Source of the DNA: Candidatus Companilactobacillus pullicola
GTDB taxonomy: Bacteria; Bacillota; Bacilli; Lactobacillales; Lactobacillaceae
Assembly (NCBI GenBank): GCA_019116025.1
Contig: DXCM01000099.1
Location: forward strand, 1-64,000
Length of the DNA stretch: 64,000 nt
Direction of reading: 5' to 3'
The notes under the pieces were generated by a model that saw only the letters and a list, made by a program, of their open reading frames with translations, had not been told where the DNA came from and did no database searches. Both the position numbers and the translations under genes were made by a program. Numbering within the stretch: the stretch's first letter is position 1; every line of letters starts with the position of its first letter. Of the stretch, positions 1-8,821 are shown piece after piece.

Positions 1-41
1 AGTTATTTTAAATAATAATTTATATTTTTTTGCATAAGGGT

Positions 42-70
42 TTGAATAACGAGACACACATGTATATAAT
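42..70 (+). promoter_or_regulatory. sigma-A promoter of the GH31 gene
   Basis: A TTGAAT -35 box (42-47) and a perfect TATAAT -10 box (65-70) are separated by 17 bp. The cre-like site and the XylR-type operator lie immediately downstream, so both a sugar repressor and CcpA could block initiation or early elongation. Confidence 0.75.
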
Positions 71-84
71 GTAAGCGTTATCGT
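69..84 (+). promoter_or_regulatory. cre-like site (CcpA) upstream of GH31
   Basis: ATGTAAGCGTTATCGT fits the catabolite-responsive element consensus (TGWAARCGYTWNCW). It overlaps the end of the -10 box and the start of the operator. Carbon catabolite repression of the alpha-xylosidase is the inference. Confidence 0.6.
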
Positions 85-109
85 TAGTTTTTTGTTTAAA
101 AAAACTAAC
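83..109 (+). promoter_or_regulatory. XylR-type operator upstream of GH31
   Basis: A 27 bp near-perfect palindrome has arms GTTAGTTTTTT and AAAAAACTAAC. Bacillus and Lactobacillus xyl operators have the form TTAGTTT-N-AAACTAA. The same palindrome lies before the PTS gene (3951-3979), and a XylR-like ROK repressor is encoded between the two. Confidence 0.75.
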
Positions 110-140
110 TGAAATTATATTAATGAGGAGGCTCTGATTA

Positions 141-2432
141 GTGAAATTTACAAATGGATACTGGATGAATCGTGAGGAGTATCAAATTGATTCACCAATG
201 GAAGCTTATGATGCACATAAGGAAGGGAACAGTTTAAAAGTTTTTGCTCCTTTCAAAAGAGTTCTAAGTAGAGGTGACCAATTAAACTTAGGGGCAACAA
301 CGATTACTTTAACTTCGCCCGTAAAGAATGTTATTGGAGTTAAATTGGAACATTTTGATACTGAAGATCATGGTCCCAGTTTTAAAATCAATAATTTGGA
401 TCCTCAAATAAATATCCAAGTCGACGAAAAAAATGCTTCATTAGAAAGTGGAGATTTGAAGGTCTCATTGCCACTGAGAGATGATTTCTTAATGAAATTT
501 ACAGCCAATGGTCAATTAGTAACTGAGTCGATGCAAAAGGCTCAGGGAGTCATATATAACCGTGATAAGAAACAAAGTTATATGCGTGAACAGTTATCAA
601 TGGGAATCGATGAAAAGATATACGGCCTGGGTGAACGTTTTGGTAATTTTGTTAAAAATGGACAGACAGTCGATACTTGGAATCAAGATGGCGGTACTGG
701 TAGTGAGCAAGCTTACAAGAATATCCCATTTTACTTGAGCAGTAATGGTTATGGTGTCTTCGTAGATGAACCACAGAGAGTTTCGTTTGAAGTAGGTTCA
801 GAAAATGTTGATCGAGTTCAATTTAGTACTGAAGGTCAATCTCTACAGTATTATGTAATCTACGGTCCTACGCCTAAAGAGGTATTGCACCGCTATACTC
901 AATTAACTGGAAAAATCAATTTGCCACCAGCATGGTCATTTGGATTGTGGTTGAGTACTTCGTTTACAACAGACTATAGTGAAGAAACTGTTCTAAAGTT
1001 TATTGATGGTATGAAAGAACATCATATTCCTTTAGATGTCTTTCACTTTGATTGCTTCTGGCAAAAAGGATTCGAATGGTGTACCTTAGCCTGGGATAAA
1101 GAGCAGTTCCCTGATCCAGAAGGTTTATTGAGAAAAATTCATAACCGTGGCATAAAGGTATGTGTGTGGTTAAATCCATATATTGCCCAGAAGTCACCAC
1201 TGTTTAAAGAGGCTAAAGAGAAAGGCTATTTGATCAAGCGTAAGAATGGTGATGTCTGGCAATGGGATTTGTGGCAAGCAGGCAATGGATTCGTTGATTT
1301 CACTAATCCCGAAGCTAAAAAGTGGTATCAGAGTAAATTGAAAACACTCTTAGATATGGGTGTAGATTGCTTTAAGACTGATTTTGGTGAGAGAATCCCA
1401 GTCGATGATGTTCAATTCTTTGATGGTTCTGATCCTCAACAGGAGCACAACTACTACACATTGCAATACAACCAGGCTGTCTATGATATTATTGCCGAAG
1501 TTAAAGGCGAGAAAGAAGCTGTAGTCTTTGCTCGTTCAGCAACTGCGGGTTCACAATCATATCCAGTACACTGGGGTGGCGATTGTCTATCCAACTATAG
1601 CTCCATGCGCGATACTTTACGCGGAGGCCTGTCATTCCTATTATCAGGATTTGGATTCTGGAGTCATGATATTGGGGGATTTGAAGATGGTGATGACCGT
1701 CCAACACCAGATTTATATAAACGTTGGACACAATTTGGCTTATTATCGTCACATAGTCGTTATCATGGAAGCAATGTCTATCGTGTACCATGGAATTTTG
1801 ATCAGGAAGCTGTTGAAAATACTAAACGTTACGTTGATTTGAAATTGTCATTGATGCCATATCTTTATACACAGTCAGCTTATGATGCTAAGTTTGGTAA
1901 TCCTTTGATGAGACCAATGTTCTTAGAATTTGAAAATGATCCTAATGTTTATGACTTAGCAACTCAATATATGTTTGGATCACAGATTTTAGTTGCTCCT
2001 ATCTTTAATGATCAAGGCAAAGCTCATTTCTATTTGCCAGGAGGTAAGTGGACGAGTCTTTTGGATAATAAAGTTTACGATGCCCCTAGTTCGGGTGAAT
2101 GGCTAAATGAAGTATTCGATGAATTAAGTTTGCCAGTTTTGGTACGTGAAAATACTATTTTGGTACGAAATGAAAAAGCAATCCATGCTGAATATGATTA
2201 CACCAAGGATGTCGATATTCATTTGTATCAAATTAAGGAGGGCTCTGTCTCAACTAATATTGTTAGTTCTAAAGGCTTAGAGGCAGCTTCTATTAAAGTA
2301 CAAAGAAAAGGCCAACAAGTTAAAGTTTCAACTGTTGGTGTTAAGGGTGAAGTAAGAGTATATTTACATGAGAATGAAAAAGTTATAGAAACTGAATTGA
2401 AAGATAGTCAGGCTTCATTTGATTTGAAATAA
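141..2432 (+). CDS. yicI: GH31 alpha-xylosidase (YicI/XylQ-like)
   Basis: Glycoside hydrolase family 31 enzyme that releases alpha-linked xylose, for example from isoprimeverose or xyloglucan fragments; probably cytoplasmic, since no signal peptide is visible. The 763 residues match the length of the YicI group. The nucleophile is Asp414 in KTDFGERIP and the acid/base is Asp481 in HWGGDC, at almost the same positions as D416/D482 of E. coli YicI. KTDFGE is the alpha-xylosidase-type motif. The GTG start follows GAGGAGG (125-131) by 9 nt. The gene is monocistronic with its own promoter, cre and XylR-type operator. L. pentosus XylQ, an isoprimeverose-cleaving alpha-xylosidase, is the best functional parallel. 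Substrate is inferred from family and regulation. Confidence 0.9.
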   Translation: MKFTNGYWMNREEYQIDSPMEAYDAHKEGNSLKVFAPFKRVLSRGDQLNLGATTITLTSPVKNVIGVKLEHFDTEDHGPSFKINNLDPQINIQVDEKNASLESGDLKVSLPLRDDFLMKFTANGQLVTESMQKAQGVIYNRDKKQSYMREQLSMGIDEKIYGLGERFGNFVKNGQTVDTWNQDGGTGSEQAYKNIPFYLSSNGYGVFVDEPQRVSFEVGSENVDRVQFSTEGQSLQYYVIYGPTPKEVLHRYTQLTGKINLPPAWSFGLWLSTSFTTDYSEETVLKFIDGMKEHHIPLDVFHFDCFWQKGFEWCTLAWDKEQFPDPEGLLRKIHNRGIKVCVWLNPYIAQKSPLFKEAKEKGYLIKRKNGDVWQWDLWQAGNGFVDFTNPEAKKWYQSKLKTLLDMGVDCFKTDFGERIPVDDVQFFDGSDPQQEHNYYTLQYNQAVYDIIAEVKGEKEAVVFARSATAGSQSYPVHWGGDCLSNYSSMRDTLRGGLSFLLSGFGFWSHDIGGFEDGDDRPTPDLYKRWTQFGLLSSHSRYHGSNVYRVPWNFDQEAVENTKRYVDLKLSLMPYLYTQSAYDAKFGNPLMRPMFLEFENDPNVYDLATQYMFGSQILVAPIFNDQGKAHFYLPGGKWTSLLDNKVYDAPSSGEWLNEVFDELSLPVLVRENTILVRNEKAIHAEYDYTKDVDIHLYQIKEGSVSTNIVSSKGLEAASIKVQRKGQQVKVSTVGVKGEVRVYLHENEKVIETELKDSQASFDLK

Positions 2433-2492
2433 AAAATTTTGATAAACAGATTGGGATATAACTATCTTTATCTCTAAATTTGTAGTATAAAC

Positions 2493-2585
2493 GTGGAACA
2501 AAAACAAATAGGACCAAGTAATCAAAGAACGATTACTTGGTCCTATTTCCCTTAATGCTCGAAGGCTGAGCATGTTATGTTCCAC
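2493..2585. repeat. nested palindromic element downstream of GH31
   Basis: An outer inverted repeat GTGGAACA (2493-2500)/TGTTCCAC (2578-2585) encloses a perfect 18 bp stem (2506-2523 with 2531-2548, loop of 7) and a small ATGCTC/GAGCAT hairpin (about 2555-2573). The 18 bp stem may end the GH31 transcript, although it has only a short T tract. The nested layout looks more like a folded repeat element than a simple terminator. Confidence 0.55.
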
Positions 2586-2684
2586 TCTTTTTTAGCTAAT
2601 AGTTGCCGACTGGTCTATACATATGTAGTATGTAATTAGGTTTATTAAATTATTTATGTCAAAGCTTTTGAGAAGGAATACCAA

Positions 2685-3839
2685 ATGAATAGATTAACTA
2701 TTAGAAGAATAAATGAATTGAATGTGTTACGCGAAGTGTTTAATCAGACACCAACTTCTCGAGCTGCCGTAGCAAAGAAACTGGGGTTAACGAAGTCGAC
2801 AGTTTATAATATTTTTACAACGTTGGCTAATGATAATTTGATTTATGATATTGGTCAGGGAAATAGTACCCGTAGTGGCGGTCGTAAGCCGGTTTTGACG
2901 AATTTCAATGCTCAAGCTGGTTATACGATCAATACTAAGATCAATCAAGCCACAATCAGTTGTATGACTAATTGGTTAGATGGCAGTATCGTGAATTATC
3001 AAGAGTTTCCAATTGATGGCAAAGATGCTTCACAACAGCTTTTAGCTCTATACCAAGCGATTAAGTTGTCAACGTTGGATGATACCGACTTGATGGGGAT
3101 TTCGGTTGCAATCTATGGGGTGGTGAAGGATAACCATATTGTGAAGGCGTTGAGTCCAGATTTGGCTCAATACGATTTAGTGCAAATTCTGCAAAGTCGC
3201 TTTAACGTTCCTGTATTGTTAGAGAACGAGGCCAATTTAGCTGCTTTAGCTATAAAGGATTTTTCGGGAGGAACAATTAAGAATGCCCTTGCTTTGAGTC
3301 TGACTGACCAAATTGGAGTAGGATCGATTATTGCAGGACAGCTTTACACTGGTACGATCAGTCAAGCTGGAGAAATCGGTGCAGCTAGATATTATGGCTT
3401 AGGCAGTGAGAATATGGTTTCTTTGGAAGAAGTTGGTTCTGATAGGGCTGTCTTTAAAGAAATTCAGACTTTGAAACAAACCTCAGTCGTAATTGCGGAT
3501 ATTCGTCGGTGGTATGATTTGGGTGATGAGACAGTCCAAGAAATTTTGAAAAATTTTGAAACTAGTATGGTTATTATTCTTCAAAATCTCTTTCTGCTAT
3601 TTGATCCTGAAAAGGTAGTTGTCAGTTCCAGAATTTTGCAATCAGTTCCAGAACTCTTGAAAGAAATTGAAGAAAAACTGTCTCAAGTTTTGGATCATCC
3701 TGTCGATATCGAAGTTGCTAGTAACGTAAATAACAACAGTTTGCTAGGGGGATGTGCCATGATAACTAGAAGTATTTTGGAACTTCCTGACGCTGATTTA
3801 CAATTTAAAAATAGAACAATGCCCACTGTAGGTGAGTGA
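2685..3839 (+). CDS. xylR: XylR-like ROK family transcriptional repressor
   Basis: A 384-residue ROK (repressor, ORF, kinase) protein. The first 70 residues form a winged helix-turn-helix (TSRAAVAKKLGLTKSTVYNI). The rest is a sugar-kinase-like ROK fold with LLENEANLAALA and an AGEIGAARY segment, and it appears to serve as a sugar sensor. XylR proteins have this architecture and are released from DNA by xylose. Two palindromes of xyl-operator type flank the gene, before the GH31 and PTS/GH1 units, which supports the name. No such operator is visible before this gene. The ATG start follows AGAAGGA. XylR is inferred from family, operator type and neighbours. Confidence 0.8.
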   Translation: MNRLTIRRINELNVLREVFNQTPTSRAAVAKKLGLTKSTVYNIFTTLANDNLIYDIGQGNSTRSGGRKPVLTNFNAQAGYTINTKINQATISCMTNWLDGSIVNYQEFPIDGKDASQQLLALYQAIKLSTLDDTDLMGISVAIYGVVKDNHIVKALSPDLAQYDLVQILQSRFNVPVLLENEANLAALAIKDFSGGTIKNALALSLTDQIGVGSIIAGQLYTGTISQAGEIGAARYYGLGSENMVSLEEVGSDRAVFKEIQTLKQTSVVIADIRRWYDLGDETVQEILKNFETSMVIILQNLFLLFDPEKVVVSSRILQSVPELLKEIEEKLSQVLDHPVDIEVASNVNNNSLLGGCAMITRSILELPDADLQFKNRTMPTVGE

Positions 3840-3840
3840 A

Positions 3841-3877
3841 AAGAAGACTGTATTCTTTAATCAGTCTTCTTTTTTTG
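3841..3877 (+). terminator. terminator after xylR
   Basis: GAAGACTG/CAGTCTTC stem followed by seven T residues, directly behind the repressor stop codon. Confidence 0.8.
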
Positions 3878-3919
3878 TTATTTTTTCGAACAAATTGTAA
3901 AAAACTACTAAAAAGAGGC

Positions 3920-3948
3920 TTGACGTTTCTCTGGAAAACGGTTACATT
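3920..3948 (+). promoter_or_regulatory. promoter of the PTS/GH1 operon
   Basis: TTGACG (3920-3925) and TACATT (3943-3948) are spaced by 17 bp. The -10 box lies inside a cre-like site and the XylR-type operator begins 2 bp downstream. Confidence 0.7.
3932..3946 (+). promoter_or_regulatory. cre-like site overlapping the PTS promoter
   Basis: TGGAAAACGGTTACA fits TGNAANCGNNNNCA and covers the spacer and -10 box. It suggests CcpA repression of sugar uptake when glucose is present. Confidence 0.55.
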
Positions 3949-3950
3949 CT

Positions 3951-3979
3951 AGTTAGTTCTTTTAATAAAAAAACTAACT
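3951..3979 (+). promoter_or_regulatory. XylR-type operator before the PTS/GH1 operon
   Basis: AGTTAGTT and AACTAACT arms are separated by 13 bp. The half-sites are the same as those at 83-109 before the alpha-xylosidase, so one repressor probably controls both units. Confidence 0.75.
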
Positions 3980-3996
3980 GAATTGGAGGGTTATTT

Positions 3997-5295
3997 ATGA
4001 AGAGTATTATTTCTGGATTCCAAAATAAATTTTTGCCAGCTTTAGCAAAATTTGGAAATCTGAAGTATATGGTTGTTCTTCGTGACGGAATGATTATTAC
4101 GATTCCGTTTACTATTTTTGGAAGTATTTTTATGATTGTGGCAAACTTACCATTTACATGGTGGGCTGATTTCATCAAACCTATTTCAGGTTACTTAAAT
4201 GCCGCAGTTACAGTTACTTTTGGTATTTTAGCTTTAATCGTTGCTATGGGAATTAGTTATCAATCAGCAAAAGCTAATAAATTGGATACAATGACAGGAA
4301 CAGTTATTCCTACTGTTGCTTTCTTGTTAGCCATGTTGAATGACAAATTAACAATTGATCCCGCTGATCTAGGTTCTGGCGGTATTTTTACAGCGATTGT
4401 TATTTGTATTATTACTAGTGAAATTATTCGTTTCTGTGTTGCTCGTAATTGGACAATTGAATTGCCCGATTCAGTTCCACCAGCAGTTGCCAAATCATTT
4501 TCGTCTTTGATTCCTGGCTCAATTGCTTTGTTCCTTGTTTGGTTGGTCAGAGTTGTTTTACATGTTAATATCAACTCAGTTATCCAACTTATCTTCTCAC
4601 CACTTGTTGTCGGACTAGATAGCATTTGGGGAATTGAATTAGCTATCTTCTTAGTTGTTGCACTTTGGGTCGTTGGTGTTCATGGTACGAATGTTATCGG
4701 AAGTATCTACACACCAGTATTCCTAAGTTTCTTAACAGCTAATATCAACGCTGTAGCTAAAGGTCATGCACCAGTACATATTGCTGCTGATGGATTCTTG
4801 AACTTTGGACTAACAATTGGTGGTACAGGTGCAATTTTGGGATTAGTTCTTTGCATGTTTACTGCTAAGAGTAAGCGTTACAAGGCTATGCGTAATTTAG
4901 GATTTATGCCTTCAGTATTTAATATTAGTGAACCTATTATGTTCGGTTTACCAGTTGTTTTGAATCCTACGTTGATGGTTCCATTTATTGTCACACCAAT
5001 GGTTCTAGAATTTATTACATATTATCTTATGAAGTTTGGCGTTATTAGTATGATCGTTGCTCAAGTTCCTTGGACAACACCTACTGTTATCAGTGGATTC
5101 CTTATGACTGGTGGAGATTGGCGTGCAGCTGTTTGGCAATTAATTGAATTGATCATTGCGGTTGCTGCTTACTATCCATTCTTCAAGGTTCTAGATCGTC
5201 AAGAATTAAAGGTCGAAGAGGCCGAAGAAGCTGATAAAAAGAAGTCAGCATCAGATGAATCAGTCAATATTGATCCTTCTGTAAAGGGAGCCTAA
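3997..5295 (+). CDS. celB: PTS EIIC, cellobiose/lactose family
   Basis: A 432-residue membrane permease of the lactose/cellobiose PTS family, which imports a sugar while it is phosphorylated by EIIB. The conserved sugar-site motifs are intact: His229 in GVHGTN and Glu312 in FNISEPIMFG. About ten hydrophobic segments precede a charged, lysine/glutamate-rich tail (from about residue 408). No EIIA or EIIB gene lies in the window, so it must use partners from elsewhere. It forms an operon with the downstream 6-phospho-beta-glucosidase (3 bp gap) under XylR/cre-type control. A beta-glucoside or an isoprimeverose-like disaccharide is the likely substrate; the regulation points to a xylose-containing sugar. 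Confidence 0.88.
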   Translation: MKSIISGFQNKFLPALAKFGNLKYMVVLRDGMIITIPFTIFGSIFMIVANLPFTWWADFIKPISGYLNAAVTVTFGILALIVAMGISYQSAKANKLDTMTGTVIPTVAFLLAMLNDKLTIDPADLGSGGIFTAIVICIITSEIIRFCVARNWTIELPDSVPPAVAKSFSSLIPGSIALFLVWLVRVVLHVNINSVIQLIFSPLVVGLDSIWGIELAIFLVVALWVVGVHGTNVIGSIYTPVFLSFLTANINAVAKGHAPVHIAADGFLNFGLTIGGTGAILGLVLCMFTAKSKRYKAMRNLGFMPSVFNISEPIMFGLPVVLNPTLMVPFIVTPMVLEFITYYLMKFGVISMIVAQVPWTTPTVISGFLMTGGDWRAAVWQLIELIIAVAAYYPFFKVLDRQELKVEEAEEADKKKSASDESVNIDPSVKGA

Positions 5296-5298
5296 TGA

Positions 5299-6756
<1,458 letters not shown>

Positions 6757-6760
6757 ATAA

Positions 6761-6827
6761 GAATGGCCACTATTAAGAGATTCAAGCGTACATATATGTC
6801 TTGAATATCTAATAGTGGCCATTTTTT
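6761..6827 (+). terminator. terminator after the GH1 gene
   Basis: AATGGCCACTATTA pairs with TAATAGTGGCCATT; an inner ATTCAAG/CTTGAAT helix extends the stem, and a T run follows. Confidence 0.85.
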
Positions 6828-6946
6828 ATTTTAGAATAATATTGTATTTGATTACTTGGATATTAGAAGTAACAATTGTTAAAACAAATATTTAGATATA
6901 TTCGCATATTTAATGAACTCAACTATTTTCCAAACTCATCAGCAAT

Positions 6947-7124
6947 CTAGTCGGTAGTAAAAAATCTGTGGGCCCTCAGTGGTGCCATTATACTTAGCTT
7001 GCGGAGCAAGGTTAGTATAAGACCGAGCTTAGAGATCCATGATTACGCACAAAGTGCGGAATTATTAGCTCTAAGTCGTGTCCACCACGTTCCAGCGGCC
7101 CACAGATTTTTTACTACTGACGGC
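6947..7124 (+). repeat. structured dispersed element, copy 1
   Basis: The element runs from CTAGTC to GACGGC. A 25 bp outer stem (6950-6974 with 7097-7121) has a single G-T pair. Inside are a 6 bp helix GTGGTG/CACCAC, a hairpin with TTATACT/AGTATAA at its base and AGCTTGC/GCAAG at its tip, and a second arm with CTTAGAG/CTCTAAG closed by GCAC-AAA-GTGC. Copies 2 and 3 share this layout with compensatory changes. It carries no ORF and starts 120 bp beyond the GH1 terminator. It may be a non-autonomous mobile element, an RNA, or both. Confidence 0.8.
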
Positions 7125-7323
7125 AAGTTACATCAATATTAGTTAATATCGTCACTCTTTTATTAACATAAATAATAATTATCAATATATAAATGATTAA
7201 ATTTAAATTTTTTGTTACAAAACAGTTACTTTCAGTAAACAAAACTGTAACTTTCCACATTTGTCAAATTTTCTGCTCTATAATTTATTTTGTTGCGATG
7301 GCAACGAAAGGGAGAAGGGAATT

Positions 7324-8574
7324 ATGGCTTTAAAGAGAAGAATTATTGTAGCGCTCACTACAGTAATGTCGTTGGTTTTATTTTTTGTGTGTGCAACTAA
7401 TGTCCAAGCTGCGCGTGCTGATATGGTTGATGTATCCAATAACAATGGGGCGATGACCGTTGCTAACTTTAAGGATATGCATGATAACTATGGTATTAAG
7501 GCGATAGTTACCAAGATTAGTGAAGGTACATCTTTCAAGGATTCAACTGCTGCTGGTAACATCTCAGCTGCCAAGTCTGCCGGTCTATATGTTAACGGAT
7601 ATCATTATGCCAGATACAGTACAGTCAGTGGTGCTAAAGCCGAAGCTGACTACGCTGCCAAAATTGCTCAAGCAGATGGTTTACCAAGTGGTGCTGTTTT
7701 AGCAACTGATGTTGAGAGTTCTGAGCAAAGTGGTTTATCTACTGCTCAAAATGATGCTAACAACGCTGCTTTTATGACTGAAGTTGCCAAATATGGTTAC
7801 CGTTCAGTTATTTATACTATGGGATCATGGGTTGGTTCAGTCATGACAGTTGGACAAGGTTGGATTGCATCTTATCCATATAGTCCATCAGGTCAAGAAT
7901 GGTATACTTCTGAGCATGCATGGCAATGGTCAAGTTCATACACGTTCAATGGAAGTTATGGAAACTTCGACGTTTCTGAACTTTATGATAACTACTTTAC
8001 TAGTTATTCAACACCAGGTACTTCTAGCTCAACCACAACTACTACAACAGATAACAGCAGTAGTTCAAACAGTTCAGCTGCAACAGATAGTGGTTCAAAC
8101 AGTGCCAGTGTCAGCAAAGATGTAATTACCGTAAATAATACTTCTAGTAATTTCGTTCCTTTAATGGCACTTCAAAGTGACGGTTCAATGCAACGTATAA
8201 CTAACCGTGCTTTAGGTAACAACACTCCATGGCAAACTGATCAAGTTAAGATTGTAAATGGTGTGACATATTACCGCGTTGCTACAAACGAATGGGTTGC
8301 CGCTAACTATGTAAAAGGTAACAGTTCATCAGCTGCTACAAATAGCGGTTCCGAAAGCACATCCAGTAGCGATGTCATTAAGGTAAACAATCCTTCTTCA
8401 TCTTATGTAAGACTAGTTGCCTTACAAAGTGATGGTACAATGAAGGAAATCACTAATGAAGTTTTAGGTAATAATACATCATGGAAGACTGACCAAACAA
8501 AAGTTGTAAATGGTGTGACATATTATCGTGTTGCTACAAATGAATGGGTCAGCTCAACTTATGTTGCGGCCTAA
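7324..8574 (+). CDS. secreted GH25 lysozyme with two SLAP-type modules
   Basis: A 416-residue cell-wall hydrolase (N-acetylmuramidase). The ATG chosen has AAAGGGAGAAGGGA upstream and gives a clear signal peptide (KRR, hydrophobic core, cleavage near VQA at residue 29). The GH25 domain spans about residues 33-230, with Asp36 in DVSNNNG and the DxE catalytic motif Asp129/Glu131 in ATDVES. A Ser/Thr/Asn-rich linker follows. Two repeats of about 70 residues, each ending YYRVATNEWV, cover about 268-335 and 350-416; they resemble surface-layer SLAP modules and should anchor the enzyme to the wall. Likely role: wall turnover or lysis of neighbouring cells. Confidence 0.9.
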   Translation: MALKRRIIVALTTVMSLVLFFVCATNVQAARADMVDVSNNNGAMTVANFKDMHDNYGIKAIVTKISEGTSFKDSTAAGNISAAKSAGLYVNGYHYARYSTVSGAKAEADYAAKIAQADGLPSGAVLATDVESSEQSGLSTAQNDANNAAFMTEVAKYGYRSVIYTMGSWVGSVMTVGQGWIASYPYSPSGQEWYTSEHAWQWSSSYTFNGSYGNFDVSELYDNYFTSYSTPGTSSSTTTTTTDNSSSSNSSAATDSGSNSASVSKDVITVNNTSSNFVPLMALQSDGSMQRITNRALGNNTPWQTDQVKIVNGVTYYRVATNEWVAANYVKGNSSSAATNSGSESTSSSDVIKVNNPSSSYVRLVALQSDGTMKEITNEVLGNNTSWKTDQTKVVNGVTYYRVATNEWVSSTYVAA

Positions 8575-8592
8575 TAAATTTTGAGATTATTT

Positions 8593-8627
8593 AAGACATT
8601 GTGAATTTTCACAATGTCTTCTTTTTA
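8593..8627 (+). terminator. terminator after the GH25 lysozyme
   Basis: AAGACATTGTG/CACAATGTCTT hairpin with a six-base loop, then a CTTTTT tail. Confidence 0.85.
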
Positions 8628-8650
8628 TGGAAAATTAATTAACTTGTCCT

Positions 8651-8679
8651 TTGCTTTAAACACTTGATTCAATTATAAT
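8651..8679 (+). promoter_or_regulatory. promoter of the riboswitch-ATPase unit
   Basis: TTGCTT (8651-8656), 17 bp spacer and TATAAT (8674-8679). Transcription would begin near 8686, exactly at the 5' strand of the riboswitch P1 helix. Confidence 0.75.
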
Positions 8680-8685
8680 GAATTT

Positions 8686-8801
8686 ACAACAAGGGAGTAA
8701 CTTGCAGGTTGCTGTGACAAAATCGTCAACAAGACGTAGCTCTGGTTTTGTCTTAATTAGTGAGACTTGTGCGCATATTTGGCGTGCAAGTCTCTTTTTT
8801 T
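8686..8801 (+). promoter_or_regulatory. yybP-ykoY (Mn2+) riboswitch with intrinsic terminator
   Basis: The leader carries the family's hallmark loops: GGGAGTA just inside P1 (8693-8699) and TCGTCAA followed by CTGG within a GACAAAA/TTTTGTC helix. P1 is ACAAG (8689-8693) with CTTGT (8766-8770). The strand GAGACTTGT also forms the 5' arm of a terminator (8762-8794, T run 8795-8801). Ligand binding would hold CTTGT in P1 and prevent termination, giving an ON switch. Members of this class sense Mn2+, and the L. lactis one controls a P-type Mn2+ exporter. Pairings were read by eye. Confidence 0.85.
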
Positions 8802-8821
8802 ATAAGAAAGAAGGGGTAGTT

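Larger units (their letters stand above)
6757..7323. other. intergenic region between GH1 and GH25 genes
   Basis: This gap holds the GH1 terminator (6761-6827), the structured repeat copy 1 (6947-7124) and the GH25 promoter. A TATAAT box at 7279-7284 probably serves the lysozyme gene; no good -35 box is visible. Repeated TTAC/GTAA words at 7214-7250 might bind a regulator, but the pattern is weak. Confidence 0.6.

Noticed and set aside
1501..1791. Long minus-strand open frame within the GH31 gene
   Set aside because: Antisense shadow of a strongly coding gene with intact catalytic motifs; no RBS or family motif.
6947..7124. Element copy 1 as a simple terminator of the GH1 gene
   Set aside because: A separate strong terminator lies at 6761-6827, and the element has several helices and relatives elsewhere.
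8678..8821. An N-terminal extension of the cation ATPase
   Set aside because: It would translate the riboswitch and its terminator; the ATG at 8822 has a good RBS and gives the family length.
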